A DNA stretch of 64,000 nt from Euborellia annulipes (GCA_023213315.1 JAKCPI010009344.1:52878-116877); one strand, 5' to 3'; shown: positions 1 to 12,050, numbered from the stretch's first letter. Translations and numbers: made by a program. Notes: generated by a model from the sequence alone, not told the origin.

Positions 1-1652
1 TAATATAAATATTCATGACTTTAAGAAATATTCAGTATAGGTCTACATCAGCTAATTTATTAAAAAATTATGATTGAATTTTATTTTTATTTTCCTTAAG
101 GTCTTTTTTTGGTATCTGAGGCTGTTTCAATGAAATGGTAGTAAATTTAATTGAAACAAATTTTTTAGTGTGGGACGGGATACAAATATTATTTTATGTA
201 TTTTATAAACACCTATCTATATATTTCTTTGAGGAAAAAAAGAAAAAAGTGAATTATATATATTATTGAGCCTCCTCAAATGAGGATTTGGGGACCGGAC
301 TTTTTTTTCTGGACTCTCCACTAACAATTGTAAGTCCTCTAAAAGAATGCAAAATTTCATTTATACCAATGGGAAGTAGGTCAAATAGAGCGTGGCATGA
401 CAAACGGATAAAAGGACATTCATCAATTATACAGTAGGTAGGTATAGAAAAGAAGATTTAATTATAGGAAATTTGACAATAGCTTTAAAAATTTTAATTA
501 ATTCTAACGTTGTGTTAAATACAAATAAAAAATATTATTTTAAATGTTAAATCGAAAAGTATTGCTGAATATTAAGTATGAAAAATAATTTTTTAATATT
601 ACTTTAATAGTTATGTTAGGGTTCTTTGATAAAAGTTCAGTACGGTGTCTTTGAAATATTTCTTTCCCTAAAGTTGAGTCAGTATTCCCTTCCTTTTATT
701 CCTTTGGGAAGAACATCAAAATTGAAGTGGATTAATTAATAGCTTCTGATCATGTGACCAGTAATTCCGTCAATTATAGAAGTTAGAGGTGGAGAGATTA
801 AATAAATTCTCTCTTGGTTCAATACCCTTGACAGGGATGGTAGATATATTTTTTTATTACTTTCTTATATAAGAAAAGGAAGAGGAGACGAGCCCTAAAA
901 GCAGGGAATATTCTCAACACTTGGGCTTGAAATGTTCGTCCTTCATATATACAGTATTTTTGGCAAGTCTCGATGGATCAGAGGGATTAAAATAAAAGGG
1001 TGTGTGTGTGTGTGTGAGTGTGATTGGCAATGGAGTGGGAGAGTTTTCATATAAGAGGGTGTCATCTTGAGGGCGACAGTCCGGAAGACCCTTGGGTGCT
1101 GGTCCAGATAAGCAAGATTGGTCATCCGACCTAAGGGAAGGATGTCAATCAGAGCAATGCAACGCAACAGGCTGTGCGCGACTTGATCGATTCTGATTCG
1201 TCCTCTGATCTGATCAGAGCACGCAAATGCTTTTAAAAGCAAACAACTCTATTTTCGTCCTGCTAAGGATTAGGACCAATTATAATCAAATGGGAAGGAC
1301 GCTCTCTTAGAAATCTATATATATTTATTCATTCAATTTGACTTGAAAAAATAGTTCGTCTTTGAATACTGTAGATAACTAATTCATTAATGAATTTTTT
1401 TATGTAAGGATAAAAACAAGGAAGGGGTGTAGAGATTATTTTCTCTGCTCAATTAGAGTTGTTTTTATTTTGAGATATGAAGTCAATTTTTACTTTCTCT
1501 TACTTATATATGAATATATATACAGTATTGAAGCTTAATGAGTGATGCCGAGAGAAATTGTAGACCGAAACTCCTCAAACTACGCTGATTTTTCGGCAAG
1601 GGTGTAGGAAGGGAAAAAACAAAAATGAAATTTTTTTATTTTCCCCAATGAG
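1..1652. other. Gene-free A+T-rich stretch
   Basis: I see no gene here. There is a (GT)n tract near 1000-1016. The stretch 275-430 resembles 41620-41720 (both have a TTTGGGGA then CTGGACTCTC arrangement), so it is probably an old unnamed repeat. Positions 1060-1260 have higher complexity and G+C than their surroundings, including TGATCTGATCAGA, and could be conserved regulatory DNA; that is inference. Confidence 0.5.
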
Positions 1653-1737
1653 TTTATTTCCTGATATTTCGAAGGCACATAGACTCTTCCTCTGAAGAAG
1701 AAGAGCCTATGTGCCTTCGAAATATCAGGAAATAAAA
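1653..1737. repeat. Perfect 30-bp inverted repeat (foldback)
   Basis: Arms 1653-1682 and 1708-1737 are perfectly complementary over 30 bases. The loop between them (CTCTTCCTCTGAAGAAG) is itself nearly palindromic. The TGAAGAAG and CGAAAT pieces resemble the TGAAGAAG...CGAAACGT signature seen at other foldbacks in this window. It is probably a pair of TE ends in opposite orientation. Confidence 0.8.
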
Positions 1738-1740
1738 ATA

Positions 1741-1845
1741 TTGTTGCCGTGGTAACAAAATATTTTTCAATGTTTATAAATTTGTCATCTTCATATCCAA
1801 ATTAACCATACAGTCGGATACTAGCATCGAAACAAAAAAATCTTT
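1741..1845 (+). mobile_element. Family A 3'-region fragment
   Basis: This aligns with the distal body of family A: GTTGCCGTGGTAAC, then an ATATTT/TTTATAAATTT stretch, then CAGTCGGAtACTA leading to AAAAAAATCT. The palindrome that should follow is lost. The sequence is well diverged, so this is an old copy. Confidence 0.6.
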
Positions 1846-2506
1846 AACAACAAAATTTTTAAAAATTAAAATAGGGCAATAATTATTAATTTAGAGACGT
1901 AATATAAAAATTCCTTAAAGAATTTTTTTTTTTTAATATTATAGTTAGGCCTACTCCTAGGAATTCCAGTGTGATATTAAAAAGATACAACAAAATTATT
2001 TTTTATTTTAATAATTTTAAAAGAAAAAGAAATTTAATTTTCTTTTTAGAAATATTTTAGAATGTTTATGTTTTAGTTGGCAATTTTGATCTTCAAGAGG
2101 AGAAGGAGAGTAGATAAAAATAATTACACAAACTTGCATTCACACATTCACATTCCCCACAAAAGTAGAGGGACGATAATTGGCTGCGATGATCGGCCCT
2201 TGTAAAAGATCTTAAATCTGTCCGAGGATGGACCAAATTCACCCCGAGATTGGATCTAGAAAAAGGGGGATGAAATTTATGTGAAGGGGAGTTTTTTTAA
2301 ATGTAACTGACTTTTAAACATAAAAATTTCTATTATTAAACCGTAAATATTTTAGATCCCAAATGATATAAATAAATTTGCCTGGATAATTAATATAGTA
2401 ATTATAAAAGTATCTTTTAAAGTCTAGAAGACCTCAGATAGTGGAAATTTTAAAGAATTTAATGTGTCTTCTGTGTTATTTTTTTTTTAAGGTGGAGAGA
2501 GAATAC

Positions 2507-2963
2507 AGATGTAAAATTTATAAGTATGGCAAAATATTTATATTTTGTTACCATGGCAACCATTTCTCCCATCTTTCCTATGAAATACAAGAGTAAAGTG
2601 GTCTTCAGAAGATTTCAATGGAAAAACGAGAATATACATTTTAAAGAGCATCTAAAAAATAATTGATTTTTGTATTAAAAAAAAAAAAATCGTTGGAGCG
2701 AATTTTGAGAAAATCGAAAAAAACTGAAAAACTACATCAGTAAAGTACTAGTACTCTTTGCCCGATTTTGATTAAAAGCTTATTTTCACGCTCCCGGGGG
2801 GTGTTTAACTTATGTATAAAATTTCAGCCTCATAGCTCAATTCATTCATGCTTAAAATTGAACACACACACACAGACATACCCACCCACAGACAGACCAT
2901 GTCGCGAAAACCACTTTTTGGATTCAGGGGACCTCAAAACGTTTACATAGGTAAAAGAAAGTA
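2507..2963 (-). mobile_element. Family A copy, partial, reverse
   Basis: A reverse-oriented body. It begins in the stretch preceding the X-box-like motif (GTTACCATGGCAAC, 2547-2560), passes the AGTACTAGTACT palindrome near 2746 and a CA/CAGA microsatellite, and ends at the 5' terminus (GTAAAAGAAAGTA). The 3' palindrome is missing. Most of the 5' hairpin and the conserved CATCAAAATCTCGACATCG block are deleted. Confidence 0.85.
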
Positions 2964-3696
2964 AAAAAAATCTAAATATGGGAACCCCTTTTAGTTAGGC
3001 AACCGAAAAGCAGCAATGGGTTAGAAAGAGAGCGAATGGTATAGACTGAGTGGTGGGAGCTAGACTTGATTTTCCCCTCTTTTGATTCTAGTAGCACTCA
3101 TACAATACCACACAGCCCTGTATATTTCCAATGGACAAACTCCGAGTCTTGTCTTAGCAATTTCTCGTTAGTGCTTTCCAACATAAACAACAAAATTATT
3201 CTTTTGATTTCTCTCTCTCTCTCTCTCTCTCTCTTTCTTCTCTAAATAAAAATGATTTTATAATCTTATTCCAAATATCTTAAATAGAACATTTTATCAA
3301 TCTAAATCAGAATGATGTGGTTCTCTGTTTTGTGGACCCTACCGCATGATGGCCGATGATAATAATTAACGGTTTCGCAATTACGCTACTCGCAATCAAT
3401 TGGGGGACAGGCGACAGACAACACCGCATTCGCTCCGTTGGGCCATGATTAGATTCCGGGACATGGAATTGAGTTAGTTGCGATTGAATCGATATGCAAG
3501 CCAAAGTGGGAGGGGGGATAAGGGGGATAGACAGAGAGAGAAATAGAGAAAGAAAAAATACCACGGAATTATTATTTAAATAAGTACCAACAGATGGACA
3601 TTTTTTGTGAAAATATAAATTTCTCAATTCATGTTCTATTCTATCAGAGATTCGCTTCCCGATCAAAGTAATAAATTTTTTTTTAAATCCATATTG
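2964..3696. other. Non-repetitive stretch, possible regulatory DNA
   Basis: No gene is recognised. There is a (TC)n tract at about 3210-3233. Positions 3310-3500 are higher in complexity, with TGTGGTT, ATAATTAACGG, CGCAATTACGC and CAATCAATTG, which resemble Runt- and homeodomain-type sites. An enhancer role is inference only. Confidence 0.35.
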
Positions 3697-3755
3697 ACTA
3701 TCAAATTGTTTGAAATAGGCGTCGGAGTTTAAATGGCCTTAGATGCTGAAAGATA
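3697..3755 (+). mobile_element. SINE S2 3' fragment
   Basis: The phrase AAATGGCCTTAGATGCTGAAAGA matches the S2 tail block (AATGACCTCTTTTGCCGAAAAA) seen more fully at 23.3 kb. Only the tail survives. Confidence 0.45.
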
Positions 3756-3768
3756 ATTTTTTTTTTTT

Positions 3769-3900
3769 AATAAGAATGCCTGGATCCCAAATAAATATAT
3801 TTTCAATAAGGGTTGTCGTTATATGGCCTGAGTTGCCGAAAAGACTATGTGTAGGCCTATGTTTGTGTGAATGTGAGTGGAAATGAGAAAAAAGTGTTTT
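3769..3900 (+). mobile_element. SINE S1 3' fragment
   Basis: It starts at AATAAGAATGCCTGGATCCC and runs through GGCCTGAGTTGCCGAAAAG to GAATGAGAAAAAAGTG-like sequence. This matches the distal half of the complete S1 copy at 52902-53180. The tRNA-like head is absent. Confidence 0.7.
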
Positions 3901-3916
3901 TTTTTTTTTTTTTTTT

Positions 3917-4232
3917 TAGGCTCCGGCCATCAGCCGAAACAGAAACCGAATTTCGGCTTCAATCTTAGTTTCGGCAGAAACGGAAACTTGTATTTCCTAT
4001 AGAAAATTCATATCATTTCACTATATTTTTTTTTTTTTTTTAATTTTTTCCACCTTGTGGAAAATTTTTTCCCCTCCCGTGGACGAAATTTTTTTTTCTC
4101 CCTGATGTTCAAATGATTTAAAATTTTTTTTTTTGCGTGCGAGTCACATCCCATTTTTTCAAACTCAGGTTTCGGCCGGCCGGTTTTTGGCCAAAACCGT
4201 AACCAAAATCGAATATTCGGTCGGTTCCTAGT
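3917..4232. mobile_element. MITE with CCGAAACCG-rich ends, hAT-like
   Basis: The ends are imperfect inverted repeats: TAGGCTCCGGCC on the left against GGTCGGTTCCTA on the right. Each is followed inward by variations on CCGAAACCGAAT. The interior is poly-T and pyrimidine-rich. This terminal style is seen in hAT-type MITEs. The flanks are T runs, so a TSD cannot be scored. Confidence 0.5.
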
Positions 4233-4471
4233 TTTTTATAATAAAAAAAAAAAATTTAAATATTTTTAGTAATTTTTGGCAGTTGAGGCAGGCATATAGA
4301 CATATTGCATATATAGGCAGGCATATTAGTCTATAAATAGTATTATAAACAAAATTTATTATCGAAAGAGAAAAATTTAATTATTGATAGCTTGCGTCAG
4401 ACGATCAAATTTTCGATGTCTATGTTTTAAAATTTGAAGATATTGATAAATTAACGAATATTTCAAATGTA

Positions 4472-4494
4472 TTTTTTATTATTATTATTATTAT
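4472..4494 (-). repeat. LINE 3' tail, (TAA)n
   Basis: On the plus strand it reads T6 then about seven ATT units. On the element's own strand this is a (TAA/AAT)n tail directly abutting the target duplication. TAA-repeat tails, rather than poly(A), are known for I-type elements. Confidence 0.85.
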
Positions 4495-4586
4495 GGACCT
4501 AAGGCACTTTGAACTGCGACCATTAGTTGATCTTTTGTTCTATCCTTTGTTGTCCAATATCTGTCCTTAGAATAGACCCGTCCCTT

Positions 4587-5084
4587 TTACCAGGGCCAGT
4601 ATATTCTTTGGAGAGGCTTTTGTATTTCCTCAGGTTTTATTTCAGCCCTTTCGAAAATTAGCCTTCTTTGACGGGTTAGTGCAATACATTCGCACATGAT
4701 GTGTTCCGCCGTTTCTTTTGTCAGATTGCAGAGGCGACATATATCGTCATCCGCTCTGCCCATCTTCATTAGATGATATTTTAAAGGACAGTGTCCTGTT
4801 AGAAGACCACTTATCAGTCTTAGTTCATTTCTGTTTAGAGCGATAAGTCTCTTTACATTTTGTTGCGGAAGTGTTATAAACTTCTTCGCCTGTCTTAAGC
4901 CTGGGTTTTTTGCCCATAGCTTTTTGTTTTCGTCTTCCTTCCACCGTCCGATTTCCAGTCTTAGGTGCTTATGCGACAGCCCACAGGCTGGTTCGGGCCC
5001 TGTGAAAGGAGTATTTGCTCCCATCCTTGCTAGTTGGTCTGCTTCTTCATTGCCTTGTATTCCTGCATGTCCTGGCACCCAACA
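4587..5084 (-). pseudogene. LINE ORF2 C-terminus: end of RNase H plus CCHC knuckle
   Basis: This is the 3' segment of the twin-primed LINE, in correct orientation. It opens with WVPGHAGIQGNEEAD, the last RNase H block, with the conserved His and the final catalytic Asp of the D-E-D-D set. It then has about 100 residues of C-terminal extension with a Cys-Cys-His-Cys pattern (CRLC...EHIMC), typical of RT C-terminal zinc knuckles, and stops at 4587. It has no initiation codon of its own because the upstream coding sequence lies inverted at 5082-6968. Reading frame is open throughout, so the insertion is fairly young. Confidence 0.9.
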
Positions 5085-6968
5085 GTATGGAAGAGGATAC
5101 TATAGAAAAACTCCTCCTCCTACTAAAAGAATAATGGGCAGAGGATCAAAAATCTTCACCCCAAATAAAATAAGATGGGCAATAAAATCCTTTGAGCCCT
5201 ACAAAGCTCCGGGAAGGGATGGTATATATCCTGCCCTTCTTCAGCAGGGTTTGGAAGAGATACTAAATCCCTTAATGAAAATATTTAGGACAAGTTATGC
5301 CCTAGGTTACATCCCTAAGGGATGGAGGGATGTAAACGTAATCTTTATCCCTAAGGCGGGAAAGCGATCAAACACGCTCCCGAAATCCTATAGACCAATT
5401 AGTCTGACCTCGTTCCTACTTAAAACCATGGAAAAGATCTTAGACTACTACATAAGAAGCGAGATTTTGACAAAAAGACCGCTTCACGAAAAACAACATG
5501 CTTATCAAACAGGCAAATCCACAGTGACAGCTCTTCACAATCTTACACAATGGATTGAAGAGTCAGCCAACAATAAAGAAACAGCCTTATGTAGCTTTTT
5601 AGATATAGAGGGAGCTTTTGACAACACCTCCTATGAGACTATAGAAAGTGCTTTAATAAAAAGAGAGATAGATATCTCTACCACAAAATGGATAAAACAT
5701 ATGCTAGAAAGCCGAAAGGTAACAGCAAAAATAGGAAGCGAATCCAAGACAATAAGGACAGCTAGGGGATGCCCACAAGGTGGGACACTGTCACCACTGC
5801 TGTGGTCCTTGGTCGTGGACGAACTCCTAGAAATTCTGACACAGAATGGATATGAAACGATAGGCTATGCAGATGACCTTGCAATAACAATAAGAGGAAA
5901 ACATGAAAGCACATTGTGCGAACTCATGCAAAATGCCCTCAAACTAACCCATAGATGGTGCCAAAAGGGAGGACTAAATGTCAACCCTAACAAAGTAATT
6001 ATCGTCCCTTTCACAAGGAAGCGAAAATTAGCTCTAAAAGAACTAAAACTTGGAAACACGATAATAAAGACTTCGAAAGAAACGAAGTTTTTAGGTGTGA
6101 TCCTAGACCAGAAATTAAACTGGAACTCACACCTAAACAATACAATTGAAAAAGCGACAAGAGCTATGTGGAATTGCACAAGGCTCTTTAGCAAAACATG
6201 GGGTCTAAATCCAAAGATGACCTACTGGTCATACACAGCGATAATAAGACCCATGGTCACATATGCATCTGTGGTATGGTGGCCAAAAGTAGAAGAGAGA
6301 ACAACTCAAGCTAAATTGCAAAAACTGCAAAGGATGGCTTGCATAGGAATAACAGGAGCCATGAGAACCTGCCCCACCGCAGCACTTGAAATCCTGGTTG
6401 GCCTAACTCCTCTACATTTACATGTAAAAGGAGAGGCCTTGGCAGGACTGCTGACGATGGGAATTAAAAATAATATAAGGAAAACAGGGCATACAAGAAT
6501 CCTGGAGGAGCTACCTAAAAATAGCATACTCAGAGGACCGCTGGATGCCATGCCAAAAACAATTGACTTCGAAAAGGGCTTTGAAGTGGTTTTAAAAAAC
6601 CACAAGGCACTAACAGTCGAAGATCAAGACAAAAAAGGATCAGTAAGTTGGTATACTGACGGATCCAAAACAGATGCTGGAGTGGGTATAGGGATAAAAG
6701 GCCCTAACTGTAGCCCTGTAAAAGCCCTTGGCACCTCAGCAACAATCTATCAGGCAGAAATTATTGCCATAAATACATGCCCCAAGAGATCCTTAAAAAA
6801 GGACCTCGGGGAGCAAATATAAAAATCCATTCGGATAGCCAAGCAGCCTTAAAAGCGCTAAAATCATATGCCTTTAAATCGAGACTGACTTGGGAATGCC
6901 TAAATTCTGTAAAGGAGCTGGCTACACACAATAGTGTAACCCTTAAATGGGTGCCAGGACATGCAGGA
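5082..6968 (+). pseudogene. LINE ORF2 inverted segment: reverse transcriptase plus RNase H N-terminal part
   Basis: This is a DNA-polymerising reverse transcriptase region. Visible motifs are FIPKAGK, YRPISLTS, motif A FLDIEGAFD (about 5596-5622), motif B GCPQGGTLSPLLW, motif C YADD (5865-5876) and a following FLGVILD. The RNase H domain begins at WYTDGS (first catalytic Asp, 6658-6660), then AEI (Glu, about 6757), then HSDSQ (Asp, 6834-6836), and breaks off at PGHAGI where the target duplication starts. There is one frameshift near 6775-6780. The open frame extends upstream into 4924-5081 only by chance, across the inversion junction. The endonuclease and ORF1 are missing, so the copy is dead. 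Confidence 0.92.
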
Positions 6969-6980
6969 ATTTCAAATGTA

Positions 6981-8800
6981 ACAAAAATAAGAGATTCGTA
7001 TTATTATAATTTCTATACGTTCAAATACCGTATTGTTTTCTTAGAGTAAATATAAGAAACAAGTCTCTGAATTCATCTCTACTAACTACGAATACTTTTT
7101 AATATTAATTGTATCAGAATAATAAGAGCGCCTATCTTTTGTGTTGTAGGATAAAGAACCATGAATAGTAAATAAAATAAACCAGTTAGAAAAGAGATAT
7201 TCGTATTATAACATGACAGGATGGAGTTTGGTTATCTCAGTGGACTTTTGAATAAATTGTATAACTCTATACAATTTTACCCAAAAGGAAGGGATATTCA
7301 AACAATATTTTTCATGACACCCGCAGGGGAAAATGAGTTTATTCTAAACAGAAAAACAAAATCGATTTAAAATCGGCCATTATTATTTTTTTTTTTTTAA
7401 ATAAGTGACTCTCGATGGAGGGAGGAAGGGGATACAATAAACGAACTCGTTGATTTTGTTTGCTGATCGGTCCAAAACAAACCTCTCTCTCAGTGGCCAT
7501 TTAAATAAATGGTTCGTTTAATTTTCCATTGGGTTTGCTACATTTGTCAATCCAATTGGAATGTTAATATGGTCAACTGATTGTTAAGAATATTGATAGT
7601 GGGAGATAATCACCTGGGACAGATTTATTTTATAAAAAATAAATAAATAATTCGATGTAACTCGCACTCATCATTTGCTAAATTTTTTAAAATTTGAATA
7701 AGAATTGAGTTTGGAAATTTAAATTTTAATATAATATATGCCCTTTGGGGGAAAGAGTCAGAAATGTACCTATAATAATAATGGCAAAAGTTAAAATAAT
7801 TGTAATTGAAGTTTTTGTAGATGTGTAATGAAATGAAAGACGAGGAGAAATGTAGCTATTATTATTACTTCATTAATTATTAAATACAAATGTTTAATCA
7901 AACGCTGAAATTTTGGTTTCGATTTGAACTATCATTATAATCAAAGCTCAGATGATGGTTCAAACTGGCTCCGAAACGTCAGCGTTAAGAAGTAAGTGTA
8001 AAAAAAATTTTTTGATTAAATTTTTTTTATTAAATGAATGATGGCTGCTTTTCTTTTGAAATATTTCCTCCTCGTCTTTCATTAATTTAGATCATAGATT
8101 CCCAGCCTACCGCCCCCTTTTATAAAAAAAAAAATTACTCGCCGTCCCGTCGACCCCAGAAATAGAGAAAATAATATAAAAATCTAGACTAAGCTCTTAA
8201 AAATTAACAAAAATTGTTATGCCTATTTTCAAAAGTTCAATGTCTTTTTGACATCTTGCAATTGAAGTAATAAAGAGAGGAAATGACAAGATGAATACAT
8301 GAGAGCAAAAGCCAGAGAGGAACAATGTCATTTTTATATTTTTGCCATATCTAATTGGACTTGTCTAAAAAATATTGATTCAAACAAAATATGTAAAGAG
8401 AGAAGAATGATAGTTGAAAGCCACAGATAATTTCCTGCCGGAATTATTGAAAAAATTCCTCCCGAGCCTCGCTTCAAGGACAATGCGGGTTTACCAAATC
8501 AATTTTCCCTTCATTTTTGTCAATATGGTGATATTGTTTAAATCAATGTCAAAAGATTGCATTGAGAAAATTATTCTTGAATATATTTTATAGAAACTTT
8601 TGGTGGTTTTTAATTGGATATTCAGTATTCTATAAATGTAATTATCATCACCGGGTCAAAAGATATGTGATCGAGCTTGGACTGTCGGAGACAACCGCGT
8701 AGAAGAATGCAGTGCGGGACTGAGACGAAAGAAGAAGTAGATTCTATATTTTCTATAAATTTTTCATGTGGCTGTTTATTTACGTAGGTCTATTTATTTT
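6981..8800. other. Gene-free stretch
   Basis: A+T-rich with no recognisable gene. At 7946-7980 there is a GATGATGG...CCGAAACGTC motif of the kind discussed for the foldbacks. Positions 8640-8740 are richer in G+C but I recognise nothing there. Confidence 0.5.
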
Positions 8801-9465
8801 TACTTTCTCTTACCTCTATATATATGTTAATATATAGAGAGAGAAAGTATTGGATTCATGTCAAAAATTCGATGTCGAGATTTTGATGGATCTTCACGTT
8901 TTGAGGTCCCCTGAATCCAAAAAAGTGGTTTTCGCGACATGGTCTGTCTCTGTGTCTGTGTGTGTGTCTGTGAACAAAATATCTCAAGAACGAAAAGAGC
9001 TAGGAGGTTGAAATTTTATATTTAAATTAGGCACCCCCATGGGACGTGACACGAAGCTTTTGAACAAAATCGACCAAAGAGTACTAGTACTTTACTGATG
9101 CACTTTTTCAGTTTTTTTCGATTTTCTCAAAATTCGCTCCAACGATTTTTTTTTAAATTCAAAAATCAATTATTTTTTAGATTCTCAATAAAATGTATAT
9201 TCTCATTTTGTGATTGAAATCTTCTGAAGACCACTTTACTCTTGTACTCCATAGAAAAGATAGGAGAAATGGTTGCCATGGTAACAAAATATAAATATTT
9301 TGCCATACTTATAAATTTTACATCTTGAAAATCGAATGTAACATACTGTCGGAAACTAAGTACATGTCGACACAAAATCTGGCGTGACAAGCACAGTACA
9401 CAACTTTCGATTACCGAAGGTAAGAGAAAGTTGTGTGCTGTGCGCCAGTCACACCAGATTTTTTT
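8801..9465 (+). mobile_element. Family A, complete forward copy
   Basis: It starts with the 5' hairpin (TACTTTCTCTTACC ... GAGAGAAAGTA). Next come the CATGTCAAAAATTCGATGTCG block, a short TGTC/TGTG microsatellite, AGTACTAGTACT near 9079, the X-box-like GTTGCCATGGTAAC at 9272-9285, and the 3' palindrome (ATCTGGCGTGAC ... GTCACACCAGAT). T runs flank both ends and no target duplication is visible. There is no conserved open frame across copies, so it is non-autonomous. Confidence 0.92.
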
Positions 9466-12050
9466 AAAATTTGTTAAGTTCTTTTTCGTCGGTCATTTAG
9501 AACTAATTCCCATTTTACAAAATTAATTGATATCCAATGTAATCTAGAAAGATTCCCATCACTTGAAACGGGAAGCGAACCCCTGGCTCCAAACAAAGAG
9601 GCTGTGAAGTTCAAACTATTAGCATTGTCAATATTGAAACACCTTAAAAGTCAGGTAGATTCGGATCCCAATGAAAATGTATTTAAGATAAAGACAATTT
9701 TCGAGATGAGAACATTTTGAATGGGCTGGTGTCCTAGTATAGGGCTACTTATAGTAGTGGGTCACGGCCCCCTAGGGGGCCATGGATTGTCCGCAGGGGG
9801 GCCGCGAAGAGTCGCAAATGTAACAAATAAATTATTATTGTTAAATAAGTTTAAATACTTGGGCAAGACAAACATTTTTCCTATACCGCTCTAAATTTTA
9901 ATAATAAATCTCATATTAAGTTTATTGGAAATTTTATTACAACTTATTTCTATATATAGCTATAAATTTATTCTTCATCTGAATGCTTTGTTTTTGTCAT
10001 TTTGACCACATCTCTCTTCTTTTCTCCATTTTCTACCAAAATTGGTTTTTGTTTTTTTTCCCTCCACCCCGATTTGGACATCTGGAGGATGATTTTTCCG
10101 CCACTAGAGGAAGAAGACAATGAGTCCGCACCCTGCAGTTTACATACAAGTGGTCCATTGCATCACAAATATTTACAATTTAGACGAAACAAGGCAATAT
10201 ACTTGCGGCTGGAAGAATGCCTACAATCAGAGCGGATAACACGACAAATCAACGAGGGATGCTTTTTCTTTATGATGTTGAACAGATATCTAATAAAATT
10301 TCAGCAAAGGGGAGGAATATTATCACTCCCAAAAGAATTGAACCAACGAGCGCAAAAAAAAAAGAAATTCAACTCATTTAAGATCTGATGGCTTTTGTAG
10401 AAACTCTTTGTCCAATTAGAAACAACAAGTGGATGATTGAGAATGTGTAATGGATACAAAGAAAGAAATTATTTTAAATATTTTCATTAAATACTATAAT
10501 AAAAGTTTTTGTTTATTTCAGTAATATAAATAAATTAATTATAAAGTAATAATTCCATCCTATTCGCAGTCACATAATTGCAAAAATATAATTGGACTCA
10601 AGAGAGGTTTAAAAACGTCAACAATCATCAGAATCGAGAGGTTCGTTTCTTCTACTATTATAATACTTTCGTTATTTGATTAGAATGTGAGCTTAGAACC
10701 CCCCTCCCCCCGTAACATAAAAAAAAAAAAAATTAACAATAGAGAAATAGAGTATCAAATTTTTAAACGCTGTCAAATTATAAAAAAATATTTTACAATA
10801 TTTTAAAATGTAATATATATTTTTTTGGAGGGGGTAGGGAGACGAAGGAGAAAAAACTTTCTGGTGGTACTGCTAGAATTTACTGTAGAATTTGTTGAAA
10901 GAAATGTGCGGCTTTTTAAAATTTTAATTATAAAACTACATTTCAGCTTATGAATCTGTCTTTATCATGTCTTTATTGACATACAAGCATCATTAAAAAC
11001 CTGCCTAAAAGGCAGATGAAAACAGAAATATAGGTTGAAATGTAGTTTAATATATTTCCAAAAAAATTTATTTCTTCAAATTCAATAATAATGGCCGGCC
11101 AAAATATTTGCAAAATACAGTATAAAGCTTTACTGAAAGATTTCGCTATTTTATTTCTTTAGGAATCACAATCTAGGTATCACAAAATAGGTAGGAGAAA
11201 ATTCAAACTCTAAATTTTAAAACGGTTTTTTTTTTAGAAGATACATGATAGATAAATGTTGGCAGTTTGAATTCAAGAATCCAATTAATTTTCGCCTTTA
11301 GATTATTGTGAAGGGTTCGCGCCCCTTTCTCACCCTCTTCATGCAATATGTGACACCTCAAATATATATAGCTATATTTGACAATACGGCGGAATAGAGA
11401 CATGGTCATGTTGAGTGGAAAAGGCAGAGAAGGGAGAGAATAAAAAAAATGCAAAATTGCACAAATGTTAATAGAGAAAATGTCCAGTGGTCTTTGTCCC
11501 CCCTTCCAGCCCCTATTTCTACCCCCGCGAACATTAAAAGACCAGAGAGAGAGAGAGATCTAAATATGAAAAATGCTTTTGAAGAGGGAGAATTTTTTTT
11601 TCAACTAAACCATCATAAATACCACGTGGTGGTTGAAATATGAAAAAAAATTAGAAAATTTAGTCAAACATTAATTACCTTAATAAAAAATTTAAAAAAA
11701 AAAACTAAAGGTTCTTCACCTTTTGCACACACAAACGCAAACATAGACGTGATTAAAAAATGTCAAAAAAAAATAGCAATGGAAAAAAAAAATAATCTTA
11801 TCTAATAAATTTGTGAATGAAAAATGTTGCGGAGAACATGAATCTAATTGGAATAAAGATCGCGCTAATAAAATTTTTATTATTTTATGAAAAAAAAAAA
11901 AAGAAAAAAACGTGATTAAAAGTAAATTAAAATCTTACGTAAGCTTATATGAAAAAAAAAATTAATATGATTTTCTGACATTTTTTAAGAAAACAAAAAT
12001 AAAACATTGATTTAGGTTGTTTTTTTGTTTTTGTTTTTTTAGTTTTCCGG
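9466..12050. other. Gene-free stretch with SINE debris and a weak foldback
   Basis: Positions 9520-9640 look like a reverse S2 SINE fragment: TTGATATCCAAT, then the complement of a B-box-like GGGTTCGCTTCC. Positions 10931-11047 are bounded by 16-bp inverted repeats (AACTACATTTCAGC / GTTGAAATGTAGTT). A 128-codon frame at 10002-10388 (+) has no recognisable domain. The rest is low-complexity A+T. Confidence 0.45.

Larger units (their letters stand above)
4472..6968 (-). mobile_element. Twin-primed non-LTR retrotransposon (LINE) insertion
   Basis: A perfect 12-bp target duplication, ATTTCAAATGTA, flanks the insert (4460-4471 and 6969-6980). Read on the minus strand, the order is an inverted 5' segment (6968 to about 5082), then a normally oriented 3' segment (about 5081 to 4494), then a (TAA)n tail. 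Both segments contain the same ~23 bases (TGGGTGCCAGGACATGCAGG plus three more): one copy at the inner junction, one at the outer end. That overlap is what twin priming predicts. The element is 5'-truncated, with no endonuclease domain. RT and RNase H together with a TAA-repeat tail point to the I/R1-like group; the exact clade is uncertain. Confidence 0.93.

Noticed and set aside
4924..5081. N-terminal extension of the plus-strand RT frame
   Set aside because: These bases are the antisense of the LINE C-terminus; the frame is open by chance across the twin-priming joint.
5865..6605. Minus-strand open frames opposite the RT domain
   Set aside because: Shadows of the RT coding sequence with no domain.
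10002..10388. 128-residue plus-strand frame as a host exon
   Set aside because: No recognised domain, no good splice sites seen, and it ends in low-complexity Lys codons.
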